Shown in pieces: positions 1-8,308 of a DNA stretch of 64,000 bases. Position 1 is the stretch's first letter. Each line of letters begins with the position of its first letter. The stretch lies in assembly GCA_001464125.1 (NCBI GenBank), contig LNEP01000004.1, positions 124,001 through 188,000 of the forward strand, given 5' to 3'. The translations under genes and the position numbers were made by a program. Source of the DNA: Betaproteobacteria bacterium Ga0077540. GTDB taxonomy: Bacteria > Pseudomonadota > Gammaproteobacteria > Burkholderiales > Methylophilaceae. The notes under the pieces were generated by a model. It saw nothing but the letters and a program-made list of their open reading frames with translations, was not told where the DNA came from and made no database searches.

Positions 1-633
1 GTGGCGGATTGGTATAGCGACCGTATTCTTGCCATCAACACCGCACACACTGAGCAGACACGGGAACTGATGGTCGGTAAAGCTCCGGCAGGCCTAGTCG
101 TCAGCCTTGATAGCAAAGTGCTTTATGTGGCTGCTAGAGATAGCAATCAAATTGTCGTCATAGACACGCAAACATTAAGCATTCAAAAGCGTATTGACGT
201 TGGAACACATCCATTTGGTGTAGCGCTTAGTCGCAATGGCAAGCAACTTTACAGCGTCAATGTGTATGATAATACAATCAGCATCCTTGATTTAACCAAG
301 CCCGATAAACAGCCAGACCTGGTAAAAGTTGGCGAACATCCTTACTGTGTGGTGACCAACACCGATGATACAAAGCTGTATGTGACCAACACGCAAGATG
401 ACACCGTCAGCGTGATTGATTTGGCTTCTAACAAACTGATTACAAACATTAATGTTGGCATGACACCTGAAGGATTAAGTTTCAACAAAGCTCTAAATGA
501 AGTCATTGTCGCCAACTGGGGCACAAACAATGTATCCATCATCAATGCAGCCACAGACAAAGTGACTGCCACTATTAAAACCGGAGATAAAAGCCGAGCA
601 TTTGGTCAATTCATGCTGCAGGCAAACGATTAG
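1..633 (+). CDS. YVTN-family beta-propeller protein (5' end outside window)
   Basis: The visible 210 residues are YVTN-type propeller blades, each with a 'D.....V.V.D' strand and a 'VG..P.G' turn (for example VGKAPAGL, VGTHPFGV, VGEHPYCV, VGMTPEGL). Family members are roughly 300-350 residues and usually exported, so the gene almost certainly starts upstream of base 1 and the GTG at base 1 is probably internal. The C-terminal SRAFGQFM is typical of YncE-like propellers found near PQQ-dependent dehydrogenase systems. The next gene is MxaD-like, which fits a role in periplasmic C1 oxidation, but this is inference. The substrate is unknown. Confidence 0.8.
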   Translation: MADWYSDRILAINTAHTEQTRELMVGKAPAGLVVSLDSKVLYVAARDSNQIVVIDTQTLSIQKRIDVGTHPFGVALSRNGKQLYSVNVYDNTISILDLTKPDKQPDLVKVGEHPYCVVTNTDDTKLYVTNTQDDTVSVIDLASNKLITNINVGMTPEGLSFNKALNEVIVANWGTNNVSIINAATDKVTATIKTGDKSRAFGQFMLQAND

Positions 634-755
634 TCAACCGGTAGATGTTTAGCATCGTTAATGAAACGTGGGCATTAAAGCACATCTGATTTATAATGTT
701 GAATCCTAGATTGTCGTCGTACCCTCATTTTTTAGTACTTTAGCGGAGATCATGA

Positions 756-1280
756 ATGAAAAAGTTGTTCACATTAATCGCACTGGCTGCACTTTCTTTT
801 AACGCCGCAGCGCACGGACCAAGCCCTCAAAAGGTTGAAAAAACCATCGTCATCAAAGCAGCACCAGCTAAGGTTTGGGCTGTTGTTAAAGATTTTGGCA
901 ATATGCACGCATGGCACCCAGCAATCGCAAGTACAAAACTTGAGAAAAAAGGTGAAGAAACATTTAGAACCCTAACACTCAAAGATGGCGGCACAATCTA
1001 CGAAAAACTTCGTACCGCTGATGATGCAGATATGAAATTGAAGTATGAAATTGTAGACGGTGTAGCACCAGTTGCAGATTACAACTCATTTATGCAAGTC
1101 ACTGCAGGTCCTGGTGCTGGCGAATCAACTGTAACTTGGGTTGGTCGTTTCTACCGTACATACAAACTTAACCCACCTATCCCAGCTGGCCAAGATGACG
1201 AAACAGCGGTTAAATTTGTAACTGGCGTATATGACAGCGGTTTAGCCAACATGAAAAAGGTCATCGAAAACTCAAAGTAA
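756..1280 (+). CDS. MxaD-like periplasmic SRPBCC-domain protein
   Basis: 174 residues with a Sec signal peptide (MKKLFTLIALAALSFNAAA, cleavage likely before HGPSP) and then one SRPBCC/polyketide-cyclase-like fold (IVIKAAPAKVWAVVKDFGNM...WHPAI). It resembles MxaD, a periplasmic protein thought to assist electron transfer from methanol dehydrogenase to its cytochrome; no dehydrogenase gene lies in the window. The start is the ATG at 756, with GGAG at 745-748. The reading frame stops at 1278, but a coherent tail continues in the -1 frame to 1357 (separate entry), so the natural C-terminus may be longer. Confidence 0.8.
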   Translation: MKKLFTLIALAALSFNAAAHGPSPQKVEKTIVIKAAPAKVWAVVKDFGNMHAWHPAIASTKLEKKGEETFRTLTLKDGGTIYEKLRTADDADMKLKYEIVDGVAPVADYNSFMQVTAGPGAGESTVTWVGRFYRTYKLNPPIPAGQDDETAVKFVTGVYDSGLANMKKVIENSK

Positions 1281-1357
1281 CTGGCCAGGCAACTGGCACA
1301 ACTTCAACCAATAATGCAACCACCGCCAAAGCAAAACCTTGGTGGAAATTCTGGTAA
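1277..1357 (+). other. Out-of-frame C-terminal tail of the MxaD-like gene (probable frameshift)
   Basis: Read in the -1 frame, the bases after the MxaD-like stop encode VTGQATGTTST, then NNATTAKA, then KPWWKFW and a stop at 1355-1357. A Thr/Asn/Ala-rich linker ending in an aromatic/basic tail looks like a real protein end rather than chance. One extra base near 1275 would join it to the upstream gene. No slippery heptamer is visible, so a deletion or an assembly error is likelier than programmed frameshifting. Confidence 0.5.
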
Positions 1358-1390
1358 TACAGTTTCAAGTTAAGTATTACGTACAAAAAA

Positions 1391-1412
1391 GACCGCAACT
1401 GCGGTCTTTTTT
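1391..1412 (+). terminator. Intrinsic terminator after the MxaD-like gene
   Basis: GACCGC-AACT-GCGGTC hairpin at 1391-1406, flanked by A6 on the left and followed by a T6 run. It separates the MxaD-like gene from the pilin region. Confidence 0.85.
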
Positions 1413-1499
1413 ATTATGTGTCACCTGCTATATACCCAACTTGCGGCTAGAAACACGCTTAAGTTTGCAGCAGATATCAGTGACAGGAATGTAATAAAG

Positions 1500-1514
1500 T
1501 GACATTTTTTGTCA
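1500..1514. promoter_or_regulatory. Inverted repeat TGACA-N5-TGTCA, candidate enhancer site upstream of pilA
   Basis: A perfect 5+5 inverted repeat about 130 bp upstream of the sigma-54 promoter of the first pilin gene. That is the usual distance for a bacterial enhancer-binding protein such as PilR, and the half-site contains TGTC, the core of the Pseudomonas PilR site. The regulator assignment is inference. Confidence 0.35.
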
Positions 1515-1645
1515 TCAAATAGAAGAAAAGAGGGCAAAAAACGTCGCTATTCAAGCGTTTTATTTTTTAATTTGGCTTGAGCCCTTTCAAAAGTAAAATA
1601 ATTTTACCTATACAAATCATCATGTTAATAAAAATAATGGAAAGT

Positions 1646-1661
1646 TGGCACAGCCATTGCT
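1646..1661 (+). promoter_or_regulatory. Sigma-54 (RpoN) promoter of the first pilin gene
   Basis: TGGCAC-AGCCA-TTGCT matches the -24/-12 consensus TGGCAC-N5-TTGC: the GG at 1647-1648 and the GC at 1659-1660 are exactly 10 nt apart. Transcription should start near 1672, giving a leader of about 65 nt before the ATG at 1738. Type IVa pilin genes are classically RpoN/PilR dependent. Confidence 0.8.
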
Positions 1662-1737
1662 CATAGTCATACAAGCACTGATTTAAACAACTTACAGTGT
1701 GTATGCACTAACACTTAACTTAACAAAGGAAATCAAC

Positions 1738-2130
1738 ATGAAGAAACAAGTACAAAAAGGCTTTACGTTAATCGAGTTAATGATCGTGGTTGCGATTATC
1801 GGTATTCTGGCAGCAATTGCAATTCCAGCGTATTCTGATTATCAAGCAAAAGCTAAAGTGACTGCTGGTCTAGCAGAAATTTCTGCTGCAAGAACGGCTT
1901 ACGAACTACGCTCTAATGATGGAGATACAATCGCTCCTGCAGATATTGGTTTAGGTACACCAAGTTCTAACTGTGCCTATAATTCAGATGCAACTGGTAT
2001 CACTTGTACACTTGCAAATGCACCTACTGTGTTAGGCGCAGGCGCCGCAATAAAAATGGAACGTAACGCTGGCGTTTGGAGATGCACATCTGCGATTGAT
2101 GACAAATACTTACCTAAGTCTTGTATTTAA
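1738..2130 (+). CDS. pilA: Type IVa major pilin PilA
   Basis: 130 residues. A short leader, MKKQVQKG, ends in the prepilin-peptidase Gly and is followed by [20 protein letters not shown] with Glu at +5, the hydrophobic N-terminal pilin helix. Four cysteines lie in the globular part, and the last pair ([16 protein letters not shown]) frames the D-region disulfide loop. The ATG at 1738 has AAGGA at 1726-1730; a start further upstream would give an over-long leader. It is the best-expressed pilin candidate because of its sigma-54 promoter and its own terminator. Assembly would use PilB/PilC at 13.8-16.8 kb. Confidence 0.92.
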   Translation: MKKQVQKGFTLIELMIVVAIIGILAAIAIPAYSDYQAKAKVTAGLAEISAARTAYELRSNDGDTIAPADIGLGTPSSNCAYNSDATGITCTLANAPTVLGAGAAIKMERNAGVWRCTSAIDDKYLPKSCI

Positions 2131-2133
2131 TAC

Positions 2134-2157
2134 AAAGCGGGCTTGCCCGCTTTTTTT
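2134..2157 (+). terminator. Intrinsic terminator between the two pilin genes
   Basis: AAAGCGGGC-TT-GCCCGCTTT stem (2134-2153) running into a T7 tract. Only read-through past it, or a separate promoter, would express the second pilin. Confidence 0.9.
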
Positions 2158-2217
2158 AACACATTACATTGAGTGTGTTAAAAAAAGCGATTGCTTACAA
2201 ATAAACAACCCAACTAT

Positions 2218-2619
2218 ATGAACAATCTAAACAAAGGATTTACCCTAATTGAGCTAATGATTGTAGTTGCAATCATCGGCATATTGGCTGCGATCGCAAT
2301 CCCCGCGTACTCCGATTACCAAGCAAAAGCAAAAGTCACCGCTGGTTTAGCCGAGATTTCTGGCGGCAAAGTACAATTTGAACTCTTGCAAAATGATGGC
2401 GAACCAGTCACCTTGCCATCCGATATTGGTTTACCTGATGCAAACACTGCGAATTGTGATATTAATGTTAGTAATACTGAGATTACATGTACTATTATCA
2501 ACGCACCAGCACAAGTTAATACCAAAGTTATTCGGCTAAACAGACCATCAGCAGCCGGAACGTGGGCGTGTCAAGCACCGACTATAGATTCAAAATACAA
2601 ACCCAAAAATTGCACATAG
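2218..2619 (+). CDS. Second type IVa pilin, tandem paralogue
   Basis: 133 residues with leader MNNLNKG. From GFTLIEL through [10 protein letters not shown] its N-terminal 42 mature residues are identical to the upstream pilin, although the DNA differs at many synonymous sites; the C-terminal domain is clearly different. It keeps four cysteines, including the final WACQ...KPKNC loop. The ATG at 2218 gives a normal short leader; a TTG at 2191 would add nine residues. No Shine-Dalgarno sequence or convincing promoter lies in front of it, and a strong terminator precedes it, so expression may be low or conditional. It could be a minor or alternative major pilin. Confidence 0.85.
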   Translation: MNNLNKGFTLIELMIVVAIIGILAAIAIPAYSDYQAKAKVTAGLAEISGGKVQFELLQNDGEPVTLPSDIGLPDANTANCDINVSNTEITCTIINAPAQVNTKVIRLNRPSAAGTWACQAPTIDSKYKPKNCT

Positions 2620-2796
2620 CCCACTCTAGTTAATTAGAGAACGTACAATTTAACTACTACATTTGTAAAACTGGCACTCTTGGCTTGCGTAGTTATTGCA
2701 AAGCGTGGTATTGCATCAATTTAAATTTAACGAGTGGCGCGGCTTTATGTTTGGTAGCGCCTCAAGCAAGCCAATCCGACACCTTGTAGAGCAAAC

Positions 2797-3447
2797 TTGC
2801 TTAAACATATTCAAGTAAATACTAGTAACGATTGCAGAGCATGCGTCATCTGGCTTCATGGCCTAGGGGCTGATGGCTTTGATTTTGAGCCAGTGGTCGA
2901 AATGCTGGACCTTCCGCATATTCACTTTATACTGCCTCACGCGCCGTATCAAAAAATCACCATGAACAACGGTTACGAGATGCGTGCATGGTACGATTTA
3001 TTTGGCCTGAGTAAAGACAGTCCGCAAGATGCAGCAGGCATTGAGGCCTCTAGAGTCGAAATTGAAGCGCTGATTGCGCATACCAATACGCTCGGCATTC
3101 CCACCCACCGCATTGCATTAGCAGGCTTTTCTCAAGGCGGTGCCATTGCCTTGCATACAGCGCTCAGACACAAGAGCACCCTCGCCGGGGTATTAGCATT
3201 GTCAACTTATTTACCTTTAAAACATTCCTTGCCAACACAAAAATCTGTTGAAAATGAATCTATTCCGATTTTCATGGCGCATGGCGTTGCAGATGAGGTG
3301 ATTCGTATTGAAACCGCGCTGAATTCACGTCAACAATTGCTGGATAATGGATACGCTATAGAGTGGCATGAATATCCGATGGCACATTCTGTCAATGCTG
3401 ATGAGATTGCGGATATTCGCCAGTTTTTGTTAAAGATTCTGCCTTAA
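2797..3447 (+). CDS. Carboxylesterase/phospholipase, alpha/beta hydrolase (YpfH/EstB type)
   Basis: 216 residues, the usual length for the Abhydrolase_2 family. It shows the oxyanion-hole motif HGLGADG (21-27), nucleophile elbow GFSQG with Ser112, Asp166 in HGVADEV and His197 in YPMAHSV, forming a complete Ser-Asp-His triad. A cytoplasmic short-chain ester hydrolase is the likely role; the natural substrate is unknown. The frame is open back only to 2758 and the sole usable start is the TTG at 2797, preceded by GTAGAG. It lies just upstream of xseB on the same strand, but xseB appears to have its own promoter. Confidence 0.85.
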   Translation: MLKHIQVNTSNDCRACVIWLHGLGADGFDFEPVVEMLDLPHIHFILPHAPYQKITMNNGYEMRAWYDLFGLSKDSPQDAAGIEASRVEIEALIAHTNTLGIPTHRIALAGFSQGGAIALHTALRHKSTLAGVLALSTYLPLKHSLPTQKSVENESIPIFMAHGVADEVIRIETALNSRQQLLDNGYAIEWHEYPMAHSVNADEIADIRQFLLKILP

Positions 3448-3490
3448 TCTGATTTAATGGCGTGATAAACGCCGCAAGTTGCAAGAGTTT

Positions 3491-3499
3491 TGTTAAAAT
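3491..3499 (+). promoter_or_regulatory. Extended -10 promoter for xseB-ispA-dxs
   Basis: TG-T-TAAAAT is an extended -10 element; no good -35 lies at the right distance. It predicts a start near 3506, inside the left arm of the adjacent inverted repeat. Confidence 0.4.
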
Positions 3500-3532
3500 C
3501 TAGGCAAATTTCAAGACTATCTATTTGCCTAG
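3500..3532. repeat. Perfect 10-bp inverted repeat before xseB
   Basis: CTAGGCAAAT (3500-3509) and ATTTGCCTAG (3523-3532) are exact reverse complements separated by 13 nt, ending 6 nt before the xseB ATG. It lies across the predicted transcription start, so an operator is likelier than an RNA hairpin, but either could act on the operon. Confidence 0.6.
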
Positions 3533-3538
3533 CATCTC

Positions 3539-3772
3539 ATGAGCGCCACAACGAGCGAACCCCTTCATTACGAATCTGCAATTGCAGAACTGGAATCTAT
3601 TGTCACGCAATTAGAATCCGGCCAATTGCAGCTAGAGCAATCACTTACGGTCTATCAACGCGGCGCGGAACTGCTTAAATTGTGTCAACAATCACTTGCA
3701 GATGCAGAGCAACAAGTCAGCATATTGACCGAAGCCAATACGCTAGCCCCTTACAACACCGCCAGTGAATAG
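3539..3772 (+). CDS. xseB: Exodeoxyribonuclease VII small subunit
   Basis: 77 residues, all helical, with the XseB signature YESAIAELESIVTQLESG and then LEQSLTVYQRGAELLKLCQQ. It is the small subunit of the cytoplasmic nuclease that cuts single-stranded DNA into acid-soluble oligonucleotides; XseA is not encoded in the window. It is first in the xseB-ispA-dxs group, an order widespread in proteobacteria. Its stop codon (3770-3772) overlaps a possible GTG start of ispA, suggesting translational coupling. Confidence 0.93.
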   Translation: MSATTSEPLHYESAIAELESIVTQLESGQLQLEQSLTVYQRGAELLKLCQQSLADAEQQVSILTEANTLAPYNTASE

Positions 3773-3779
3773 CCTCTCT

Positions 3780-4679
3780 ATGACACCTCCTTTGCAATTT
3801 GCGCAATGGTCATTAGCCATGCAAACACGTATTGAGGATGTACTGACAACGGCTATGCCCGCAGAATCCGAGGCTCCAAAAAGCTTGCATCAAGCAATGC
3901 GCTATGCGGTATTAGGTGGCGGAAAACGTGTACGCGCTTTATTGGCCTATGCCGCAGGCGAATTTTGTGGCGCAACACTAGAACATATTGACCAATCTGC
4001 AGCGGCAGTTGAATTGATCCATGCCTTCTCGTTGGTGCATGACGATATGCCATGTATGGATAACGACGATTTACGCCGCGGCAAACCCTCCACACATAAA
4101 CAGTTTGGCGATGCCACCGCCTTGTTGGCTGGAGATGCCTTGCAAAGTTTAGCGTTTGAGCTAATTGCCAGCGAGCAGTTGCTGATTCCTGCCGCGCAAA
4201 AAGTCACCATACTGCATTGCTTAGCCTTTGCCACAGGCTCGCGCGGCATGGCCGGTGGACAATCTATTGATTTGGAAAGCACAGGCATTAAGCTGACTCA
4301 GCCACAACTTGCGCAAATGCACGCACTAAAGACTGGCGCATTGATGCATGCTGCAGCGATGATGGGCGCTTACTCTGCACCGAATAAAGACATACAAAAA
4401 CAGCATGCTGTCGATATTTTTGCAAAAGCGATCGGGCTGGCATTTCAAGTAGTCGACGACATTCTGGATGCAGAAGCAGACACCTCCACGCTGGGCAAAA
4501 CAGCAGGTAAAGATGCCGAACAAGACAAATCTACTTATGTCACCTTGTTGGGCTTAGATACCGCTAAAGAACTAGCACAATCGTTATACCAACAAGCGCT
4601 CGCGCCATTAGAAGCATACTCACAAGAAGCAGACATGCTCAGAAGTCTGGCTAGTTTTATTACTCAACGTCAATTTTAA
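3780..4679 (+). CDS. ispA: (2E,6E)-farnesyl diphosphate synthase
   Basis: About 299 residues, normal for short-chain polyprenyl synthases. The first aspartate-rich motif DDMPCMD (88-94) and the second, DDILD (near 227), bind magnesium-diphosphate; [10 protein letters not shown] binds isopentenyl diphosphate. It makes farnesyl diphosphate from IPP and DMAPP for ubiquinone side chains and undecaprenyl phosphate, using precursors from the pathway that the next gene, dxs, initiates. The start could be the GTG at 3765, overlapping xseB, or the ATG at 3780; neither has a clear Shine-Dalgarno sequence. Confidence 0.93.
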   Translation: MTPPLQFAQWSLAMQTRIEDVLTTAMPAESEAPKSLHQAMRYAVLGGGKRVRALLAYAAGEFCGATLEHIDQSAAAVELIHAFSLVHDDMPCMDNDDLRRGKPSTHKQFGDATALLAGDALQSLAFELIASEQLLIPAAQKVTILHCLAFATGSRGMAGGQSIDLESTGIKLTQPQLAQMHALKTGALMHAAAMMGAYSAPNKDIQKQHAVDIFAKAIGLAFQVVDDILDAEADTSTLGKTAGKDAEQDKSTYVTLLGLDTAKELAQSLYQQALAPLEAYSQEADMLRSLASFITQRQF

Positions 4680-4692
4680 GTCACCGATTGTT

Positions 4693-6546
4693 ATGTCTAA
4701 CCTGCTCGACAACATTTCATCTCCGCAAGACTTAAAAAAACTTGAGCGCCATCAACTGCCAGAACTTGCTGCTGAGCTACGCACTTTTCTAGTAGAAAGT
4801 GTAGCGAAAACTGGTGGGCATCTTGCCTCTAATTTGGGGGTGGTGGAACTGACTATTGCTTTGCATTATGTGTTCAACACGCCAGATGATCGCCTAGTAT
4901 GGGATGTTGGCCACCAAACTTACCCTCATAAAATTTTGACCGGTCGCCGCGAAGATATGGGCAATTTGCGCAAACCGAATGGCATTGCCGGCTTCCCCAG
5001 ACGTAGCGAAAGTATTTACGACACCTTTGGCACAGGGCATTCCAGCACCTCTATTTCTGCAGCACTTGGCATGGCGATTGCGGCGCGCCAAGCCGGCTCA
5101 GAAAGACGCAGTGTGGCCATTATTGGTGATGGTGCAATGACAGCAGGTATGGCATTTGAAGCACTCAATAATGCGGGCGATATGGATGCCAATTTATTAG
5201 TCATTCTCAATGACAATGACATGAGCATCTCTAACAACGTAGGGGCGCTCAATAACTATTTGGCACGTTTACTCTCTGGCCGCTTTTATGACAGCGTACG
5301 TCGTAGCGGTAAAAAGATGTTGGACATCGTACCCCCGGTCAAAGAGTTCGCCAAACGTGCTGAAGAGCATGCCAAAGGGATGGTAACTCCGGGCACATTG
5401 TTCGAGGAGTTTGGCTTTAATTATATTGGCCCGATTGATGGCCATGATTTACCCGCGTTACTAGACACGCTCAGTAATATCCGCGAGCTGAAAGGCATGC
5501 AGTTTTTGCACATTGTGACGCAAAAAGGCAAAGGCTTTACCCCTGCGGAAGATGATCCCAACAAATACCATGGTGTCAGCAAATTTGACCCGTGTAATGG
5601 CGTCACACATACCGGTAGCGCCCAAAAGACCTATACACAAGTGTTTGGTGATTGGTTGGTGGATATGGCCGATCAAGATGCAGCCTTAGTGGGTATCACC
5701 CCAGCCATGTGTGATGGCTCTGGGCTGAACGCGTTTGCTGAAAAATATCCGCAACGCTATTTTGATGTAGGCATTGCTGAGCAGCACGCTCTCACCTTTG
5801 CCGCAGGCATGGCTTGCGATGGATTGAAACCTGTGGTGGCCATCTACTCCACCTTTTTGCAACGCGCTTATGATCAGCTAGTGCATGACATCGCTATTCA
5901 AAAGTTGGACGTATTATTAGCAATAGACCGCGCCGGATTAGTTGGGGCGGATGGCCCCACCCATGCCGGTAGCTTTGACTTAAGCTTTTTACGCTGCATC
6001 CCTAACATGGTCATCATGGCACCTAGCGATGAAAACGAGTGCAGACAAATGCTGACCACCGGTTATCAATATGTAGGACCTGCTGCGGTGCGCTACCCTA
6101 GGGGTACCGGCCCTGGAGCAAGGATTGACTCTGCACTCACCACTTTACCGATAGGCAAAGCCGAGATCAGACGTCAAGGTAAGCAAGTGGCAATATTGGC
6201 TTTTGGCAGCATGCTGTCAGAGAGCCTACTAGCTGCAGAGACACTCAATGCTACTGTGGCAAATATGCGTTTCGTGAAACCACTGGATATTGCGATGATT
6301 GAATCCATGGCGAAACAGCATCAACTCATCGTTACCGTTGAAGAAAATGCCGTCATGGGCGGGGCAGGCGCGGCAGTAATGGAAGCACTGCAAACACTAT
6401 CGATACAATGTCCTATACTATGCCTAGGCTTACCAGACAAATTTATAGAGCATGGAGTGCATGAAACTATGCTATCAGAATGCGGTCTGAATGCTACAGA
6501 GATGATTGAGACCATACGTAAAAAGTTAGGTGTGCTGAATACGTAG
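4693..6546 (+). CDS. dxs: 1-deoxy-D-xylulose-5-phosphate synthase
   Basis: 617 residues, typical of Dxs. It shows [17 protein letters not shown] near the N-terminus, the thiamine-diphosphate motif [18 protein letters not shown] closing at NDND, the pyrimidine-domain stretch [18 protein letters not shown] with its conserved Glu, and [15 protein letters not shown]. It condenses pyruvate and glyceraldehyde-3-phosphate in the first step of the MEP isoprenoid pathway. It begins 13 nt after ispA and is presumably co-transcribed with it. Confidence 0.97.
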   Translation: MSNLLDNISSPQDLKKLERHQLPELAAELRTFLVESVAKTGGHLASNLGVVELTIALHYVFNTPDDRLVWDVGHQTYPHKILTGRREDMGNLRKPNGIAGFPRRSESIYDTFGTGHSSTSISAALGMAIAARQAGSERRSVAIIGDGAMTAGMAFEALNNAGDMDANLLVILNDNDMSISNNVGALNNYLARLLSGRFYDSVRRSGKKMLDIVPPVKEFAKRAEEHAKGMVTPGTLFEEFGFNYIGPIDGHDLPALLDTLSNIRELKGMQFLHIVTQKGKGFTPAEDDPNKYHGVSKFDPCNGVTHTGSAQKTYTQVFGDWLVDMADQDAALVGITPAMCDGSGLNAFAEKYPQRYFDVGIAEQHALTFAAGMACDGLKPVVAIYSTFLQRAYDQLVHDIAIQKLDVLLAIDRAGLVGADGPTHAGSFDLSFLRCIPNMVIMAPSDENECRQMLTTGYQYVGPAAVRYPRGTGPGARIDSALTTLPIGKAEIRRQGKQVAILAFGSMLSESLLAAETLNATVANMRFVKPLDIAMIESMAKQHQLIVTVEENAVMGGAGAAVMEALQTLSIQCPILCLGLPDKFIEHGVHETMLSECGLNATEMIETIRKKLGVLNT

Positions 6547-6695
6547 CGACGCTCAATTACCAGTTTTATGCGATTACATCGCACAAATGGTTATTGCACT
6601 AAATATAATTTCGGGAAAGTATTGAGTTTGTGTAGTACGCCTCAATATAACAAAAACTAATAGTTTTCAATTTACATTACAACGCACGCAATCGG

Positions 6696-6724
6696 TTGAC
6701 GCATACGCATTAACGCGTTAACTT
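6696..6724 (+). promoter_or_regulatory. Sigma-70 promoter for folE2
   Basis: TTGACG (6696-6701), a 17-nt spacer, then TAACTT (6719-6724). The palindrome TAACGCGTTA (6711-6720) overlaps the spacer and -10, and GCGGT-T-ACCGC follows at 6742-6752, so repression at this site is possible. Confidence 0.5.
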
Positions 6725-6772
6725 AGATTGATAAATACATTGCGGTTACCGCATTTGGAGATGACTTACATC

Positions 6773-7576
6773 ATGAATCTACCTACACTACAAGGCATAG
6801 AAGACGTTCAAAACACGCCGGATGTGCGTCACCTTGATATCAATAAAGTTGGTATTAAATCCATCCGCCACCCGGTGATCGTCAAAGACAAGTCTGGCGG
6901 CGAGCAAGCAACAGTGGCTGTGTTCGACATGTATGTCCATCTACCACACAACTTCAAAGGCACACACATGTCGCGCTTTGTTGAGATTCTCAACATGAAC
7001 GAGCATGCCATTTCTATTGAGTCATTTGAGACTATTTTGCGTGAGATGGTAAAACGGCTTGAAGCAGAATCCGGTTATGTGGAAATGCGCTTCCCTTACT
7101 TTATCAACAAGTCTGCGCCTATTTCCGGGGTTAAAAGTTTGCTGGATTACGATGTCACATTTATCGGTGAAATTAAGAATGGTGTGTTCAACATCACTGT
7201 GAAAGTGTTAGTGCCAGTCACCAGCTTATGCCCATGCAGCAAAAAAATCTCCGACTATGGTGCGCATAATCAACGCTCTCATGTCACTATCACTGCTCTG
7301 TTGAATGACTTTATGTGGTTGGAAGATTTAATTGAAGTAGTAGAAAAACAAGCTTCATGCGAGCTATACGGCTTGCTAAAACGCCCGGATGAAAAGTTTG
7401 TGACTGAACGTGCATACGATAATCCAAAGTTTGTAGAAGATATGGTACGTGATGTGGCCGCACAGTTGAATGCAGAAAAGCGCATTGACAGTTACATTGT
7501 TGAATCAGAAAACTTTGAGAGTATTCATAATCATAGTGCCTATGCGCTCATTGAGCGAGACAAGCGCAAACACTGA
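6773..7576 (+). CDS. folE2: GTP cyclohydrolase IB (FolE2)
   Basis: About 267 residues of the FolE2/COG1469 family, unrelated in sequence to FolE. It converts GTP to dihydroneopterin triphosphate, the first step of folate (and methanopterin-type) cofactor synthesis, using a flexible metal requirement. Visible signatures are VDIYVHLP-like [19 protein letters not shown], the catalytic-cysteine segment [19 protein letters not shown] and the C-terminal [13 protein letters not shown]-like ending. TTGGAG at 6755-6760 serves the ATG at 6773; the in-frame ATG at 6761 abuts it directly and is less likely. It follows dxs, as in many betaproteobacteria. Confidence 0.94.
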   Translation: MNLPTLQGIEDVQNTPDVRHLDINKVGIKSIRHPVIVKDKSGGEQATVAVFDMYVHLPHNFKGTHMSRFVEILNMNEHAISIESFETILREMVKRLEAESGYVEMRFPYFINKSAPISGVKSLLDYDVTFIGEIKNGVFNITVKVLVPVTSLCPCSKKISDYGAHNQRSHVTITALLNDFMWLEDLIEVVEKQASCELYGLLKRPDEKFVTERAYDNPKFVEDMVRDVAAQLNAEKRIDSYIVESENFESIHNHSAYALIERDKRKH

Positions 7577-7605
7577 TTAGCTTATAGACTAACGCTTTTA
7601 CCAAT

Positions 7606-7633
7606 AAAAAAACGGGCTAATGCCCGTTTTTTT
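7606..7633. terminator. Bidirectional terminator between folE2 and the retropepsin-like gene
   Basis: AACGGGC-TAAT-GCCCGTT (7611-7628) with A and T tracts on both sides, serving both convergent transcripts. Confidence 0.9.
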
Positions 7634-7651
7634 ATTACTAAATTTGCGTAA

Positions 7652-8308
7652 CTAATATTTTTTAGTAAGGGTCATGGTTGTGCTATCACGTTTCATTTCT
7701 AAGCGATTCAGTGCACTCATCCCCAGCAATACCACTTCCGGAAAGCCACCTTCTATCACCGCGGCATCGACGTTGTTCAGTGTAATTGAACCAATCTTAA
7801 GTGTGTTTAATGAAACCCGATACGCAACCACTTTACCGCTAGCGGTAGAGGCCAAAGCTTTCTCACCTCTTAAATAATCAATATTGGCCCGCTTAGCATC
7901 AGCGCTATTTAGAGCCACTGTCGTCGCTCCAGTATCCACCACATACCGCAGGCTAGTACCGTTTATTGTCGCATTTCCAAAAAAGTGGCCTGCAGAATCA
8001 GCATACAAATTCACTGGTTGGCTTTGCGTGGAATCTCCAGCACCGCCTGTAGAAACCCCTTGCCCCATGCCCAATACTTTGGTCTTACCTTCAATGAGTA
8101 GTGTAGCTTGTTGGCTATCAGCCGCAATCAACTTGACACCATTTTTAGTTTGGCCAACTGATAATGTTTGTGGTGTGCTGCCATTAATGGTAACTAACGC
8201 TTTACCATTAAACAAACCGACCACATTAACTTGTGTATCTGCGATGGCCAAACCTGCTAAGCCCGAAATCAACACTGTGCTTAGGCAAAACTGTTTCAAA
8301 TTAATCAC
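7652..8308 (-). CDS. Periplasmic retropepsin-like (clan AA) aspartic protease
   Basis: 218 residues with a signal peptide (INLKQFCLSTVLISGLAGLAIA), an N-terminal domain of about 80 residues, a short Ser/Gly/Gln linker, and a single-copy aspartyl protease domain with VVDTGATTVAL (catalytic DTG) and a closing VVLLGMSALNRL flap-like motif. One DTG per chain implies an active dimer, as in retropepsins. The GTG at 8308 with AAGGGA at the right distance is preferred; it overlaps the end of the transporter gene by 8 bp, so the two are translationally coupled. The substrate is unknown. Confidence 0.85.
   Translation of the reverse strand: MINLKQFCLSTVLISGLAGLAIADTQVNVVGLFNGKALVTINGSTPQTLSVGQTKNGVKLIAADSQQATLLIEGKTKVLGMGQGVSTGGAGDSTQSQPVNLYADSAGHFFGNATINGTSLRYVVDTGATTVALNSADAKRANIDYLRGEKALASTASGKVVAYRVSLNTLKIGSITLNNVDAAVIEGGFPEVVLLGMSALNRLEMKRDSTTMTLTKKY

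Noticed and set aside
2625-2642. CTCTA...TAGAG hairpin after the second pilin as a terminator
   Set aside because: Short weak stem with no following T tract.
2690-2712. Second sigma-54-like site upstream of the esterase (TGGCAC...TTGC)
   Set aside because: GG and GC are 12 nt apart instead of 10, so RNA polymerase-sigma-54 spacing is not met.
3490-3678. 62-codon open frame overlapping xseB
   Set aside because: Different frame from the clear XseB sequence, basic nonsense composition, starts inside the inverted repeat.
6569-6583. TGCGAT-TAC-ATCGCA hairpin after dxs as a terminator
   Set aside because: Six-base stem without a T run; may be chance.
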